Shown: positions 1-8,524 of the stretch, in pieces
How positions within the stretch are numbered: the stretch's first letter is position 1
How the letters are laid out: each line of letters starts with the position of its first letter
DNA from: Bacillota bacterium
GTDB lineage: Bacteria; Bacillota; UBA4882; UBA8346
Reading direction: 5' to 3'
DNA: 64,000 nucleotides
NCBI GenBank assembly: GCA_023401925.1
Contig: JAEXDA010000058.1
Location: 12,916 to 76,915, forward strand
The notes under the pieces: generated by a model
The model's database searches: none
The model's input: the letters and a program-made list of their open reading frames with translations, nothing else
Told to the model about the DNA's origin: nothing
Position numbers and translations under genes: made by a program

Positions 1-602
1 ACGTGAACATCAACAGTCCGGGTATCTCCGAAATATTCATAGCCCCACAAGTGTTCCAATAAAAATTCCCGGGTAAAGGCCCGGCCTGGATTTAATAACA
101 ACAATTTAAGGAAATCAAACTCCTTGGGTGTGAGTTCGACTTCTCCCCCTTTAACCTTCACCAAATGCTGCCGGAGGTCCATCCGGATCCCACCGATCTC
201 GATAATTGCCGGTTCATCTTCCTCGGCATTTCCGGTCCTTCGCAACACGGCACGTACTCTCGCAGCCAATTCCCGGGGCGAGAAAGGTTTCGTGACATAA
301 TCATCCGCACCCATCTCCAGTCCCAGAACCCGGTCAGCCTCTTCACTTTTAGCGGTAAGAATAATGATCGGGATTGATTTGGTTTGAGCATCTGCCCGTA
401 ATTGTTTGCAGACCGACAGGCCGTCAAGTTCGGGCAACATCAGATCCAAAATAACCAAATCCGGCAACTCCTGTTGAACCAGTTCCAAGCCTTTTCGGCC
501 GGTTCCAGCGGAGATCGTGCGGTATCCTTCACGATCCAAATTATATTTTACCAGTTCCACAATATTAGGTTCATCTTCAATAATAGCAATTGTTCCAGGC
601 AT
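1..602 (-). CDS. OmpR/PhoB-family response regulator (3' end cut by window edge)
   Basis: Cytoplasmic two-component response regulator that would bind DNA after phosphorylation by a histidine kinase. The first 200 residues are present. The receiver domain shows the acidic pair E9-D10, the phosphoacceptor D53 in an LDLMLPELDG motif, T83 and K105 (TKPF). A winged-helix output domain begins near residue 130 (ELTPKEFDFLKLLLLNPG) and runs off the edge after its TRTVDVH segment. The ATG at 602 is preceded by GGGAGG eight bases upstream. The sequence resembles PhoB/PhoP regulators of Bacillota, but the stimulus cannot be read, and the partner kinase, if adjacent, lies outside the window. Confidence 0.93.
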   Translation of the reverse strand, partial: MPGTIAIIEDEPNIVELVKYNLDREGYRTISAGTGRKGLELVQQELPDLVILDLMLPELDGLSVCKQLRADAQTKSIPIIILTAKSEEADRVLGLEMGADDYVTKPFSPRELAARVRAVLRRTGNAEEDEPAIIEIGGIRMDLRQHLVKVKGGEVELTPKEFDFLKLLLLNPGRAFTREFLLEHLWGYEYFGDTRTVDVH

Positions 603-692
603 TTACAAAGCCTCCCTTGTCAATTTAGGTTTATTATACCAAAAAAAAGCCGGAATGGACAGGGGTTATGAAATACGAAAAGGGACAAGATT

Positions 693-1076
693 TTGGTAAT
701 TTTGTCACAAAAAGCGGATACAGCAGCTTCTTTTCCAAATGAAGACCCAAAGTTCCCGGATATAACACCAAAATCCAGTGATGTAGACCCTATTTCTTCT
801 GATGTAACATCAACTTTCTCAGATGTAGACCCATTACAGAATGATGTAACACCAAAATCGAATGATGTAGACCCAATATCTTCCGATATAACATCGACTT
901 TCTCTGATGTAGACCCATTACAGAATGATGTAACACCAAAATCGAATAATGTAGACCCAATATCTTCCGATATAACATCAACTTTCTCTGATGTAGATCC
1001 AATTGGGGATAACGAAAGCCGGAATTGTTGTTTCAAAGGGACAATATCGATTCAATCCCTTTCGGGCAACCAATAA
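693..1076 (+). CDS. Possible heptad-repeat ORF of unknown function
   Basis: An open frame of 127 codons starts at a TTG with a weak upstream AAAAGGG. Its centre is thirteen 7-residue units of the form D-V-[DT]-P/S-x-x-S/N, such as DVDPISS, DVTSTFS, DVDPLQN and DVTPKSN. There is no signal peptide and no known domain. Long frames are also open on the opposite strand across the same block, which is expected when a 21-bp unit without stop codons is iterated, so the ORF itself is weak evidence for a gene. I do not recognise a homologue. It may be non-coding. Confidence 0.3.
   Translation: MVILSQKADTAASFPNEDPKFPDITPKSSDVDPISSDVTSTFSDVDPLQNDVTPKSNDVDPISSDITSTFSDVDPLQNDVTPKSNNVDPISSDITSTFSDVDPIGDNESRNCCFKGTISIQSLSGNQ
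738..1010. repeat. 21-bp tandem repeat organised in an 84-bp higher-order period
   Basis: Thirteen 21-bp units, many starting GATGTA or GATATA, are arranged so that four different units form an 84-bp block. Equivalent positions at 780, 864 and 948 lie exactly 84 bases apart, and the blocks are nearly identical. The first and last units are degenerate. The repeat lies between a divergent response regulator and the 3' side of lysA. Confidence 0.9.
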
Positions 1077-1160
1077 ATTTGGGGCAATACAATAAAAAGC
1101 TCCCTTTGGGAAGCTTATTATCAAAATTTATAGTTCCAATGCAGGGTAACTGGATTACGA

Positions 1161-2444
1161 TTATCTTGCCGCCGCCTTTTTTATTTTATTTTCCTCAAGA
1201 TCCGAAAAATTCAAAGTTGCAAAATAATCTTCATTCGTTTCAGCCCTGCGGATTAATTCCACTTCCCCACCGGGCTTCACCATCAACTCCGCCGAACGCA
1301 ACTTGCCGTTATAATTAAAACCCATGGCATGTCCGTGAGCTCCGGCGTCATGGATGACCAGCAAATCGCCCCTGTCAATTAACGGCAGTTGACGGTTGAT
1401 GGCGAATTTATCATTGTTTTCGCACAGGGAACCGGTGACATCATACATGTGGTCCAACGGCCAATCCTCTTTTCCAAGCACGGTAATATGGTGATAAGCA
1501 CCGTAAAGAGCGGGTCGCATCAGGTTGGCCATACAGGCGTCCAAACCAACATAGTTTTTGTAGATCTCTTTTTTATGCAGCACCATGGCCACTAAATAAC
1601 CATAAGGCCCGGTGATATAACGTCCGCATTCCATGGTGATCCGTAGCGGATGTAAACCATTGGCTTTAATTTTTTGATCGTATTCTTTTTGAATGCCGTG
1701 AGAAATCATCGCTAAATCAATAGGCTTTTGATCGGGTTTATAGGGAATACCGATCCCACCCCCCAAGTTGATGAGCTCAAAACGGATGCCCAGTTGCTGT
1801 GAAATTTCAACCACCAGATCAAACAGCATTTTAGCAGTTTCGATAAAATAATGGGGATGGAGTTCATTGGAAGCCACCATGGTATGAAGGCCGAACCGCT
1901 TGACGCCCTTTTCTTTTAATATCCGGTACCCTTCGAAAAGTTGGGCTTTGGTAAAGCCGTACTTGGCTTCTTCAGGAACTCCAATAATGGCATTGCCTTT
2001 GCGCAAGGGTCCCGGATTGTAACGGAAACTGATCAGTTCCGGAAGTCCGGCCTGTTCCTCCAGAAATGCAATATGACTGATGTCATCCAAATTGATAATT
2101 GCACCCAGCCGGCGCGCTTTTTGAAATTCTTCGGCCGGTGTGTCATTGGAAGAAAACATGATCTCTTCACCCAAAAGGCCAGCCTTTTCCGCTAATATCA
2201 ATTCCGTCAGCGAACTGCAATCCACTCCGAATCCTTCTTCATGTAAAGTCTTGATAATATAAGGATTCGGAGTGGCCTTGACTGCGAAATACTCTTTAAA
2301 TCCCGACGCCCAGGAAAAAGTTGCCAGCAGTTGCCGGGCATTATTCCGGATGGCTTGCTCGTCATAAATATGAAAAGGTGTCGGATATTTCTCAATGATT
2401 TTCTCGATTTGAGTTTTCGAGAACGGCAATGGCTTGATTGGCAT
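1161..2444 (-). CDS. lysA: Diaminopimelate decarboxylase (PLP-dependent)
   Basis: Predicted to decarboxylate meso-diaminopimelate to L-lysine, the last step of lysine synthesis (EC 4.1.1.20). The 427-residue protein has the alanine-racemase-like barrel with the PLP lysine K56 in FAVKATPNP, the phosphate-binding NLGGGIGIP near residue 225, the ECGRYITGPYG segment near 275 and the C-E-x-x-D element (SLCENNDKFA) near 338 that reaches the partner active site in this family. The ATG has GGAGG five bases upstream. It follows threonine aldolase at the end of the glycan cluster, away from the lysine riboswitch operon at 30-35 kb. A related amino-acid decarboxylase is the alternative. Confidence 0.88.
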   Translation of the reverse strand: MPIKPLPFSKTQIEKIIEKYPTPFHIYDEQAIRNNARQLLATFSWASGFKEYFAVKATPNPYIIKTLHEEGFGVDCSSLTELILAEKAGLLGEEIMFSSNDTPAEEFQKARRLGAIINLDDISHIAFLEEQAGLPELISFRYNPGPLRKGNAIIGVPEEAKYGFTKAQLFEGYRILKEKGVKRFGLHTMVASNELHPHYFIETAKMLFDLVVEISQQLGIRFELINLGGGIGIPYKPDQKPIDLAMISHGIQKEYDQKIKANGLHPLRITMECGRYITGPYGYLVAMVLHKKEIYKNYVGLDACMANLMRPALYGAYHHITVLGKEDWPLDHMYDVTGSLCENNDKFAINRQLPLIDRGDLLVIHDAGAHGHAMGFNYNGKLRSAELMVKPGGEVELIRRAETNEDYFATLNFSDLEENKIKKAAAR

Positions 2445-2547
2445 CAGTACCTCCGCTTACCCTTGAACTGTTTTTACTTGATTTCATCATTTTAACCAAA
2501 TTCCATCCAACAGGCAATGGGATTTCAGTTTAAATTTTAATGAATTA

Positions 2548-3582
2548 TCATTTTTCTTCCCTTTGAATTGTTTCTTTGATCACTTGGATAAAATCGTGAA
2601 TATCCTCAATTGTTGTACAAAAAGAGGTCATTAAACGGACTTCCGAAGTTTTTTCATTCCATACGCCAAATAAATATTTCGCTTGGATTTTAGGAATATA
2701 TTGGGGTGGAATCACGGCAAACACCGCATTGGCTTCAACTTTCCGGGTTATTTGGATTTGCGGAATGTTGCTTATTTCTTGCGCCAAAATCCGGGCCATT
2801 TCATTGGCATGGCCGGCATTTTTGAGCCATAAATCATTGGTAAGCAAGGCCTCGAACTGTACCGCCAAAAACCGCATTTTGGAAAGCAACTGCATTCCTT
2901 GTTTGCGAATATATTTAAAATCCGCCCCCAATCGGCGGTTTAAAAAGACGACCGCCTCCCCGTACATCAAGCCGTTTTTGGTGCCTCCAAAGGATAATAG
3001 GTCCACACCGGCATCGGTGGTAATTTCCCGAAGTTTGCATCCCAGACTGGCCGCGGCATTGGCAATCCTGGCGCCGTCCATGTGCAGCAGCAGCCCGTTT
3101 TGGTGGGCGAAATCAGCCAAAGACTTAATTTCAGCCGGAGTATATACCGTGCCGAGTTCACTGGACTCTGAAATCGAAATGACTCTGGGCTGATTGTGAT
3201 GCTGATTGCCGACCTCATGCAATTTATCCTTGATTAAATCAGGGGTCAGTTTTCCGTCATCCGTCTCAACCGTAATCAGCTTACAACCGACGGCAAACTC
3301 CGGAGCTCCGCATTCATCGACATTGATGTGGGCCGTTTCGGCGCAAAGTATCGCCTGATAAGACTGGGTAATGGCTTTAAGACCCAAAACATTGGCAGAG
3401 GTACCGTTGATCACAAAATAAACCTCGATATCCGGCCCCAGTTGTTCTTTAAACTTAGCTACCGCCGCAGTTGTATAGGAGTCGTCGCCATAGGCCAAGG
3501 CATATTCATGATTGGCGCGCTCAAGAGCATGTAAAATCTCCATTGGAACTCCGGCATGATTGTCACTGGCGAAATTTTTCAT
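2548..3582 (-). CDS. ltaE: Low-specificity L-threonine aldolase
   Basis: PLP enzyme of the beta-eliminating lyase/aldolase fold that cleaves L-threonine or allo-threonine to glycine and acetaldehyde. The 344 residues match the family length. Visible motifs are SDNHAG at the N-terminus, HMDGAR at 167-172, and the Schiff-base lysine K202 in FGGTKNG. The ATG has AGGA seven bases upstream. It lies between the epimerase gene and lysA on the same strand. A role in glycan synthesis is not evident; it may simply be co-transcribed. Confidence 0.88.
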   Translation of the reverse strand: MKNFASDNHAGVPMEILHALERANHEYALAYGDDSYTTAAVAKFKEQLGPDIEVYFVINGTSANVLGLKAITQSYQAILCAETAHINVDECGAPEFAVGCKLITVETDDGKLTPDLIKDKLHEVGNQHHNQPRVISISESSELGTVYTPAEIKSLADFAHQNGLLLHMDGARIANAAASLGCKLREITTDAGVDLLSFGGTKNGLMYGEAVVFLNRRLGADFKYIRKQGMQLLSKMRFLAVQFEALLTNDLWLKNAGHANEMARILAQEISNIPQIQITRKVEANAVFAVIPPQYIPKIQAKYLFGVWNEKTSEVRLMTSFCTTIEDIHDFIQVIKETIQREEK

Positions 3583-3629
3583 TCAACTGTCCTGCTTTCA
3601 TATTTTTTTGGATACCACTCAACGAGATA

Positions 3630-4685
3630 TCACTTTGTCAATATTTCCGCAATTTGTGCCCCGGCAGCGCCGTCGCCAAAAAGGTCCGGATAGGCGGAAC
3701 CCACCCAATCCAACGAGACAGCTTTGCGGATCCCTTCCGGATCAGCGCCCACCAAGCGGTTCCAATGGGCTTCGACCGTTTCAACCCACTCCGTCTCATC
3801 GCGCAAGGTAATACAGGGGGTCTTGGCCATATAGGCTTCTTTCTGCACTCCGCCGGAATCAGTGAAGATCATTTTGGCATTCAGCTCCAGATTCAGCATA
3901 TCAAAATACCCGATGGGTTCGATGAATTTTAGAGACTTATCCGCAAAAGACAGGTGATATTCCGCCAGCTTACCCCGAGTCCGCGGATGGATTGGAAAAA
4001 TGACCGGATCATCAAGGCCGGCCAAAGTGCTTAAAATAGCCTCCAATCTCCGGGGGTCGTCGGTATTCTCGGCCCGGTGCAGTGTTACCAGACAGTATTT
4101 CCGGGGAGTTAAACCCAAGGTATCCAAAATCCGGGACTGGGTGCCTACCCGCTTCGACATTTGTAAAAAGGCATCAAACATCACATCGCCGGTGCGGTAT
4201 ACTCCCTGACGGATCCCTTCCTGATTCAAATTGGTGATTGCCGTCCGGGTCGGAGCGAATAACCATGTTGCCAAATGATCGGCTACCACCCGGTTTATTT
4301 CTTCCGGCATCCGCCGGTTAAAACTGCGTAACCCGGCTTCCACATGGGCGATGGGAATATGGATTTTGGATGCGGCCAAGGCTCCTGCCAAAGTTGAATT
4401 GGTGTCACCATAAACCAGCAAACAATCCGGTTTTTCCTGCAGACAGACTTGTTCAATCTCCGCCAGCATTTTGCCGGTTTGGGCGCCATGGAGCCCGGAA
4501 CCGATTCCCAAATGATAATCGGGGGCCGGAATTCCCAGTTCCGTAAAAAAAATATCCGACATGTTCACATCATAATGCTGGCCGGTATGGACTAATATTT
4601 CACGGGCGCTTTGCCGTAAATGGGTGAAAACCACTGCCGCCTTGACAAATTGCGGTCTGGCTCCGACGATGGTCATAATTTTCAT
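3630..4685 (-). CDS. UDP-GlcNAc 2-epimerase family protein, WbpI-like
   Basis: Inverts C2 of a UDP-2-acetamido sugar. The GT-B-like fold is marked by VGARPQFVKAAVV at the N-terminus, HTGQHYD near 40, VYGDTNSTLAGALAA near 95, HVEAGLRSFNRRMPEEINR near 115 and TDSGGVQKEA near 280. From memory, the HTGQH-x-D-x-NMS-x-IFF pattern is much closer to Pseudomonas WbpI (UDP-GlcNAc3NAcA 2-epimerase) than to E. coli WecB, so the substrate may be the diacetamido uronate. I chose the ATG at 4685 because GGGGG lies about ten bases upstream and the sequence then begins directly with MKIMTIVGARPQ; an in-frame ATG at 4718 would overlap the aminotransferase. Confidence 0.88.
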   Translation of the reverse strand: MKIMTIVGARPQFVKAAVVFTHLRQSAREILVHTGQHYDVNMSDIFFTELGIPAPDYHLGIGSGLHGAQTGKMLAEIEQVCLQEKPDCLLVYGDTNSTLAGALAASKIHIPIAHVEAGLRSFNRRMPEEINRVVADHLATWLFAPTRTAITNLNQEGIRQGVYRTGDVMFDAFLQMSKRVGTQSRILDTLGLTPRKYCLVTLHRAENTDDPRRLEAILSTLAGLDDPVIFPIHPRTRGKLAEYHLSFADKSLKFIEPIGYFDMLNLELNAKMIFTDSGGVQKEAYMAKTPCITLRDETEWVETVEAHWNRLVGADPEGIRKAVSLDWVGSAYPDLFGDGAAGAQIAEILTK

Positions 4686-4701
4686 CGCTTGATTTCCCCC
4701 T

Positions 4702-5808
4702 TTAGTTTTTGGATTCATAAAACTGCTTCACTTTTTCAATGACAAACTTTTGCTCTTCCAGGGTTAACTCGGGAAAGATCGGCAAGGACAAGACTTTTCC
4801 GGTTAAGGCCTCACTAACCGGCAAATCGCCCGGCTTGTACCCTAAAGAAACAAAAACCGGTTGCAAATGCAAGGACATTGGGTAGTACACGGTGGTACTG
4901 ATTCCATTGAGCCTTAAAAAATTTTGAAGTTCCTCCCGCCTATCGGCTTGAATCGTAAACTGATTATAACTATGCCCGCTATCCTCCGACGGAAGCCGAA
5001 TCCCGGATATGCCGGCTAGGCCTTGACGGTAGGTTTCCGCAATTTTCCGCCGCTTTTCAATCCAGCTCTTCACATAAGGCAATTTAACATTCAACAACGC
5101 AGCCTGTAAAGTATCCAAACGGCTGTTGAGGCCAAGCGCTTCATGGTGATACTTGCGGCGGGCTCCATGAACCCTTAACATCCGTAACTTATCCGCAAGA
5201 TCCGCCCTGTTGGTTGTGACCATTCCGCCATCGCCGAAACAGCCTAAATTTTTGGTGGGAAAGAAACTGAAACAGCCCAGGGTGCCGATACCGCCAACCG
5301 GCTGATCTCCATAAAGGGTTCCCAGGGCCTGGGCTGCATCTTCAATCATCGAGAGGCCTTCATCGCTGGCGAGTTTATTCAATTCATTCATTTTGGCTGG
5401 CATACCGAAAAGATCCACTACAATGAGGGCTTTTGTTCTGGAAGTTAATTTTTCCCTCACTGCCTGCGGGTGGATATTATAATCCTCCGGGCTCACATCC
5501 ACAAAGACCGGGGTGGCTCCAACCCTGCTAACAGAGCTGGCTGTCGCAAAAAATGTAAAGCCGGGTACGATGACCTCATCGCCAGGCCCGACTCCCAATG
5601 CCATTAAGCTCAAAACCAAGGCATCGCTGCCGTTGGCAACCCCCACCGCATGCCTGACGCCTAAAAACGCCGTAGCTTGGGCTTCAAATTTTTGAACCTC
5701 ATCACCCAAAATAAAATGACCGTGCGCTAAAACAGTTTGAAAAGCCTGCTGCAGAGCTGGTTCCAATATCTGATTTTGCCGGGTAATATCAAAAGCCGGT
5801 ACCTGCAA
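4702..5808 (-). CDS. DegT/DnrJ/EryC1/StrS sugar aminotransferase, WbpE-like
   Basis: PLP-dependent aminotransferase acting on a 3- or 4-keto nucleotide sugar, with glutamate as usual donor. The motifs are ILGDEVQKFE, NGSDALVLSLMALGVGPGDEV, IEDAAQALG, and the PLP lysine in FFPTKNLGCFGDGG near residue 180, followed by RKYHHEALGLNSRLDTLQAA. These resemble WbpE/WlbC 3-aminotransferases. I placed the start at the TTG at 5808, seven bases after GGGGG, giving a typical xQVPAFDITRQ beginning; the ATGs at 5832/5829 lack a site and add atypical residues. The epimerase follows after 16 bases. Confidence 0.87.
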   Translation of the reverse strand: MQVPAFDITRQNQILEPALQQAFQTVLAHGHFILGDEVQKFEAQATAFLGVRHAVGVANGSDALVLSLMALGVGPGDEVIVPGFTFFATASSVSRVGATPVFVDVSPEDYNIHPQAVREKLTSRTKALIVVDLFGMPAKMNELNKLASDEGLSMIEDAAQALGTLYGDQPVGGIGTLGCFSFFPTKNLGCFGDGGMVTTNRADLADKLRMLRVHGARRKYHHEALGLNSRLDTLQAALLNVKLPYVKSWIEKRRKIAETYRQGLAGISGIRLPSEDSGHSYNQFTIQADRREELQNFLRLNGISTTVYYPMSLHLQPVFVSLGYKPGDLPVSEALTGKVLSLPIFPELTLEEQKFVIEKVKQFYESKN

Positions 5809-5905
5809 ACAAATTCCCCCTTTATCCATCATCCATTCTTGAGAGTATGAATTGAGACGAAGCTTGGTTTAAAGCATGTTGTTTCATTCTATAACATACA
5901 GGCCT

Positions 5906-6685
5906 TTATGTGTTTTGGGCTTGTAATTTAGAAACGCCCTCAAACCAAATGTGATAACGGTATTTAGCACTATGCATCCGGAAACCACCTTTTTCATAAA
6001 GATTAATAGCCGCCCGATTGGTTAATTGGGTACCCACTTGCACTTGGGGATAATTTAGTTTGAGTGCCGTAGCAATCGCCTGATGAACCAAGATTTGCCC
6101 GATTCCTTTCCCCCGCTCCGAACTTTTCACTGCGATCAACCGAATGATCAAAGTCTTGGTCGAAGGTTCCGGTTTGAATGAAATAAATCCGCAAACTTGC
6201 CTTTCCTTTTTAACCACCACGATTTTTTCGGCATTGGAAAAGGACTCTTTTAGCCAGCTGGGATAAAATTGCTCCGCCTTTGACCGTTCAAAATGAGGAT
6301 CCATCATAAACCGGGAGTCCCGGAAACTCCTTGCGGCAATTTCTAAAATACTCTTGAGATCTTCCGCCGTCGCTTCCGCAGTGTCCAATGACGAGTTGAT
6401 TTTTTGAATACCTTCGGGACAGTCTAAAACAAAGGTAACCAAAACATCTCCAATGATCCCTCCGTGCCCGGCAATGATGGTTGAGGCCTCCGGATAGATC
6501 ACATCAACCGGACAATATAAAAATCGGTATTTTTGGCGGCGTGCCGCTTCCAGGGTATCAATCCAAGCCGATTCCGAGAAATTCGCCGGCTCCGGTTTTG
6601 AAGGCAACAACACCTGCCCCATTTTAATCCCAAAAAATTCAGTATCCCAATCTAATGCTCTCAGCTCATATTCAAGGACGGACAT
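5906..6685 (-). CDS. GNAT-family N-acetyltransferase, WecD-like
   Basis: Acetyl-CoA-dependent acetyltransferase of about 259 residues. The C-terminal GNAT domain shows LIAVKSSERGKGIGQILV, with the R/Q-x-x-G-x-G/A acetyl-CoA loop, then GTQLTNRAAINLYEKGGF. The N-terminal LDWDTEFFGIKMG resembles the dTDP-fucosamine acetyltransferase WecD. The start at 6685 follows GGAGGTG at good spacing; the longer frame to 6769 overlaps the sugar transferase gene and is rejected. Its place in the glycan cluster suggests acetylation of an amino sugar or a glycan decoration. The substrate is not known. Confidence 0.75.
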   Translation of the reverse strand: MSVLEYELRALDWDTEFFGIKMGQVLLPSKPEPANFSESAWIDTLEAARRQKYRFLYCPVDVIYPEASTIIAGHGGIIGDVLVTFVLDCPEGIQKINSSLDTAEATAEDLKSILEIAARSFRDSRFMMDPHFERSKAEQFYPSWLKESFSNAEKIVVVKKERQVCGFISFKPEPSTKTLIIRLIAVKSSERGKGIGQILVHQAIATALKLNYPQVQVGTQLTNRAAINLYEKGGFRMHSAKYRYHIWFEGVSKLQAQNT

Positions 6686-6699
6686 TTTTTCACCTCCGG

Positions 6700-7308
6700 C
6701 TATTGATATACACCTTTGCCTGTGATCAGCCGGCCGAGGGTTACCATAAGAATCTTCAAATCCAACCATAAAGAATACTCTTTTATATACCGGGCATCAA
6801 GTTGAAGCCGTTCTTTCCATGGCAACCCGTTCCTGCCCCCGATTTGGGCCAGCCCGGTTAATCCCGGTCTTGCCATCAGCTTTAGCCTTTCATCACCCTG
6901 GTACAATGGAAGATGTTCCGGTAAATCAGGGCGGGGGCCAATAAAACTCATGTCGCCCTTCAAGACGTTAAATATTTGCGGCAACTCATCCAGACTGAAA
7001 CGGCGCAGGACTTTGCCGAACCGTGTATAGCCCTTGACCTCATGGGTCAGGGCCAGGGAGCCATCGGGATTCCGGGGTGTGCTCAGCGTATGATCCCCCG
7101 GTGTCATCGTTCTCAATTTGAGAATCAAAAAAAGCTTGCCGTTTTTCCCCGGACGCAGTTGCTTGAAAAAAACCGGCCCCGGCGAATCGATATATAGGAT
7201 GACTCCGAGAATCCCAATCACAACAGTCACCGGAATCACCAGTAACAAGGCCAACAGAAAATCAAGCAGATATTTGATGTTCCATTGCATTGTTGGTTTA
7301 TTTTCCAT
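6700..7308 (-). CDS. Undecaprenyl-phosphate sugar phosphotransferase (initiating transferase)
   Basis: Membrane enzyme of the bacterial sugar transferase family that starts repeat-unit synthesis by moving a sugar-1-phosphate to undecaprenyl phosphate. A hydrophobic segment (KYLLDFLLALLLVIPVTVVI) is followed by the family motifs FFKQLRPGKNGKLFLILKLRTM, RFGKVLRRFSLDELPQIFNV, GDMSFIGPRPDL and RPGLTGLAQIGGRNGLPWKER. With about 200 residues it is a short form without the extra N-terminal helices of WbaP. The ATG at 7308 overlaps the stop of the upstream glycosyltransferase; ATG 7290 is also possible. The GNAT gene follows after 14 bases. Confidence 0.9.
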   Translation of the reverse strand: MENKPTMQWNIKYLLDFLLALLLVIPVTVVIGILGVILYIDSPGPVFFKQLRPGKNGKLFLILKLRTMTPGDHTLSTPRNPDGSLALTHEVKGYTRFGKVLRRFSLDELPQIFNVLKGDMSFIGPRPDLPEHLPLYQGDERLKLMARPGLTGLAQIGGRNGLPWKERLQLDARYIKEYSLWLDLKILMVTLGRLITGKGVYQ

Positions 7309-8524
7309 TTTCATTGACAACCTTTTCGATAACATCGCCCATGAGGGCAGCCAATTGGGCCCGGTTTCCAAACTTTTGCACATAATCAAAACCCTTTTTC
7401 CCCAATTCACCGCGGTATCCGGCATCTTGAGAGAGCTTTTGCAAAGCGGCGGCAAGGCCCGGCCCATCCTCGGGAGTCACCGGAATGCCGGAACCGATTT
7501 CCGCGATAAACCGGCCGGCCTCGCCCGAGATACAGCATATTACCGGCAATCCCACTGCCATGTATTCGTAAAGTTTATTGGGCCGGACTGTTTTAAAGGT
7601 ATCAGTATCCTTTAAAGATGCGATACCAATATCAGCCGCCTGGAGAATTTGCGGTACCATTTCCGGCGCTACCGGCTCTTCCATCGTGATATTGGACAAG
7701 TTACACTCGCCTAATATCTTGGCTAACCGCGGCTTATCCGAACCGTCACCAAAAAGCCCAATCTGAACCGGGCTATCCTCCGGCAGATGTTTTGCGGCAT
7801 TGATTAAGGTTTCCAAGGCATTGGCAGGCCCGTGGGCTCCGACATAAACGGCTACGATTTTATGATCCGACCATCCATAGCGTTCCCGGATTTGGCTTCG
7901 TTTTGCATGATTAGTCTCCGGTGGTAAATTGGCCCCCAAGGGAATCAGTGAGATCTTGGGGCCCGGGACTCCCTGCTTTTGGAGATATTCTTGCATTTCA
8001 CCCGCCACAGTTAAAAAATGGTCGCTATGGCGGTATAAAAAGCGTTCTAAAAAGCGCAACCATCGAATAACCAATTGATTATGAAACCCCATGGCAATAA
8101 TGGAATCTGGCCATAAATCCTCCACATCAAGAATAAAAGGGATTCGTTTCACCCGCGCCAGGAGCCAGCCGCTAAAAGCCGATTCCAATGGCGGTGTCAC
8201 AGCTACGATAGCCTGGGTCGGAGTCCACAATCCCCGCCAAAAACTGCCAAATGAAAAAAAGAGGATGTTGAGTTCCCGGAATAAGGAGTTTCCCTGATAA
8301 GGAGTGCTCCAGATCCACTTCAATTGGACACCGGATTCCTCCTTTGGAGGATTGGGCAAGTAACCCCGCAAATAGTGGTTGAACCGGCAACTAAAAAGGT
8401 TAACCTTCCATCCCTGTTTGACAAGACTGGCGGCAAAATCAAAGTTACGGGTGGGGCCGGGCCAGTGCGGGATTGAAGCATAGTGATTGATAATAGTTAC
8501 CTTCGGCTTACTTTGCTTGTCCAT
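7298..8524 (-). CDS. Glycosyltransferase family 4, WbuB-like
   Basis: Predicted cytoplasmic GT-B glycosyltransferase of 408 residues. The N-terminal acceptor domain contains the WPGPTRNFDFAASLVKQGW segment, and DVEDLWPDSIIAMG lies near residue 145, as in WbuB-type transferases. The C-terminal donor domain has VYVGAHGPANALETLI and the nucleotide-sugar element RPNKLYEYMAVGLPVICC near 335. It overlaps the next gene by 11 bases and the previous one by 17, so translation is likely coupled. The sugar and linkage cannot be derived from sequence. Confidence 0.85.
   Translation of the reverse strand: MDKQSKPKVTIINHYASIPHWPGPTRNFDFAASLVKQGWKVNLFSCRFNHYLRGYLPNPPKEESGVQLKWIWSTPYQGNSLFRELNILFFSFGSFWRGLWTPTQAIVAVTPPLESAFSGWLLARVKRIPFILDVEDLWPDSIIAMGFHNQLVIRWLRFLERFLYRHSDHFLTVAGEMQEYLQKQGVPGPKISLIPLGANLPPETNHAKRSQIRERYGWSDHKIVAVYVGAHGPANALETLINAAKHLPEDSPVQIGLFGDGSDKPRLAKILGECNLSNITMEEPVAPEMVPQILQAADIGIASLKDTDTFKTVRPNKLYEYMAVGLPVICCISGEAGRFIAEIGSGIPVTPEDGPGLAAALQKLSQDAGYRGELGKKGFDYVQKFGNRAQLAALMGDVIEKVVNENGK

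Noticed and set aside
620..1036. Minus-strand open frame of 138 codons across the tandem repeat
   Set aside because: It arises because the 21-bp unit lacks stops in several frames; there is no ribosome binding site.
3630..4685. Naming the epimerase wecB
   Set aside because: The N-terminal motif pattern is nearer to WbpI than to E. coli WecB, so no symbol is given.
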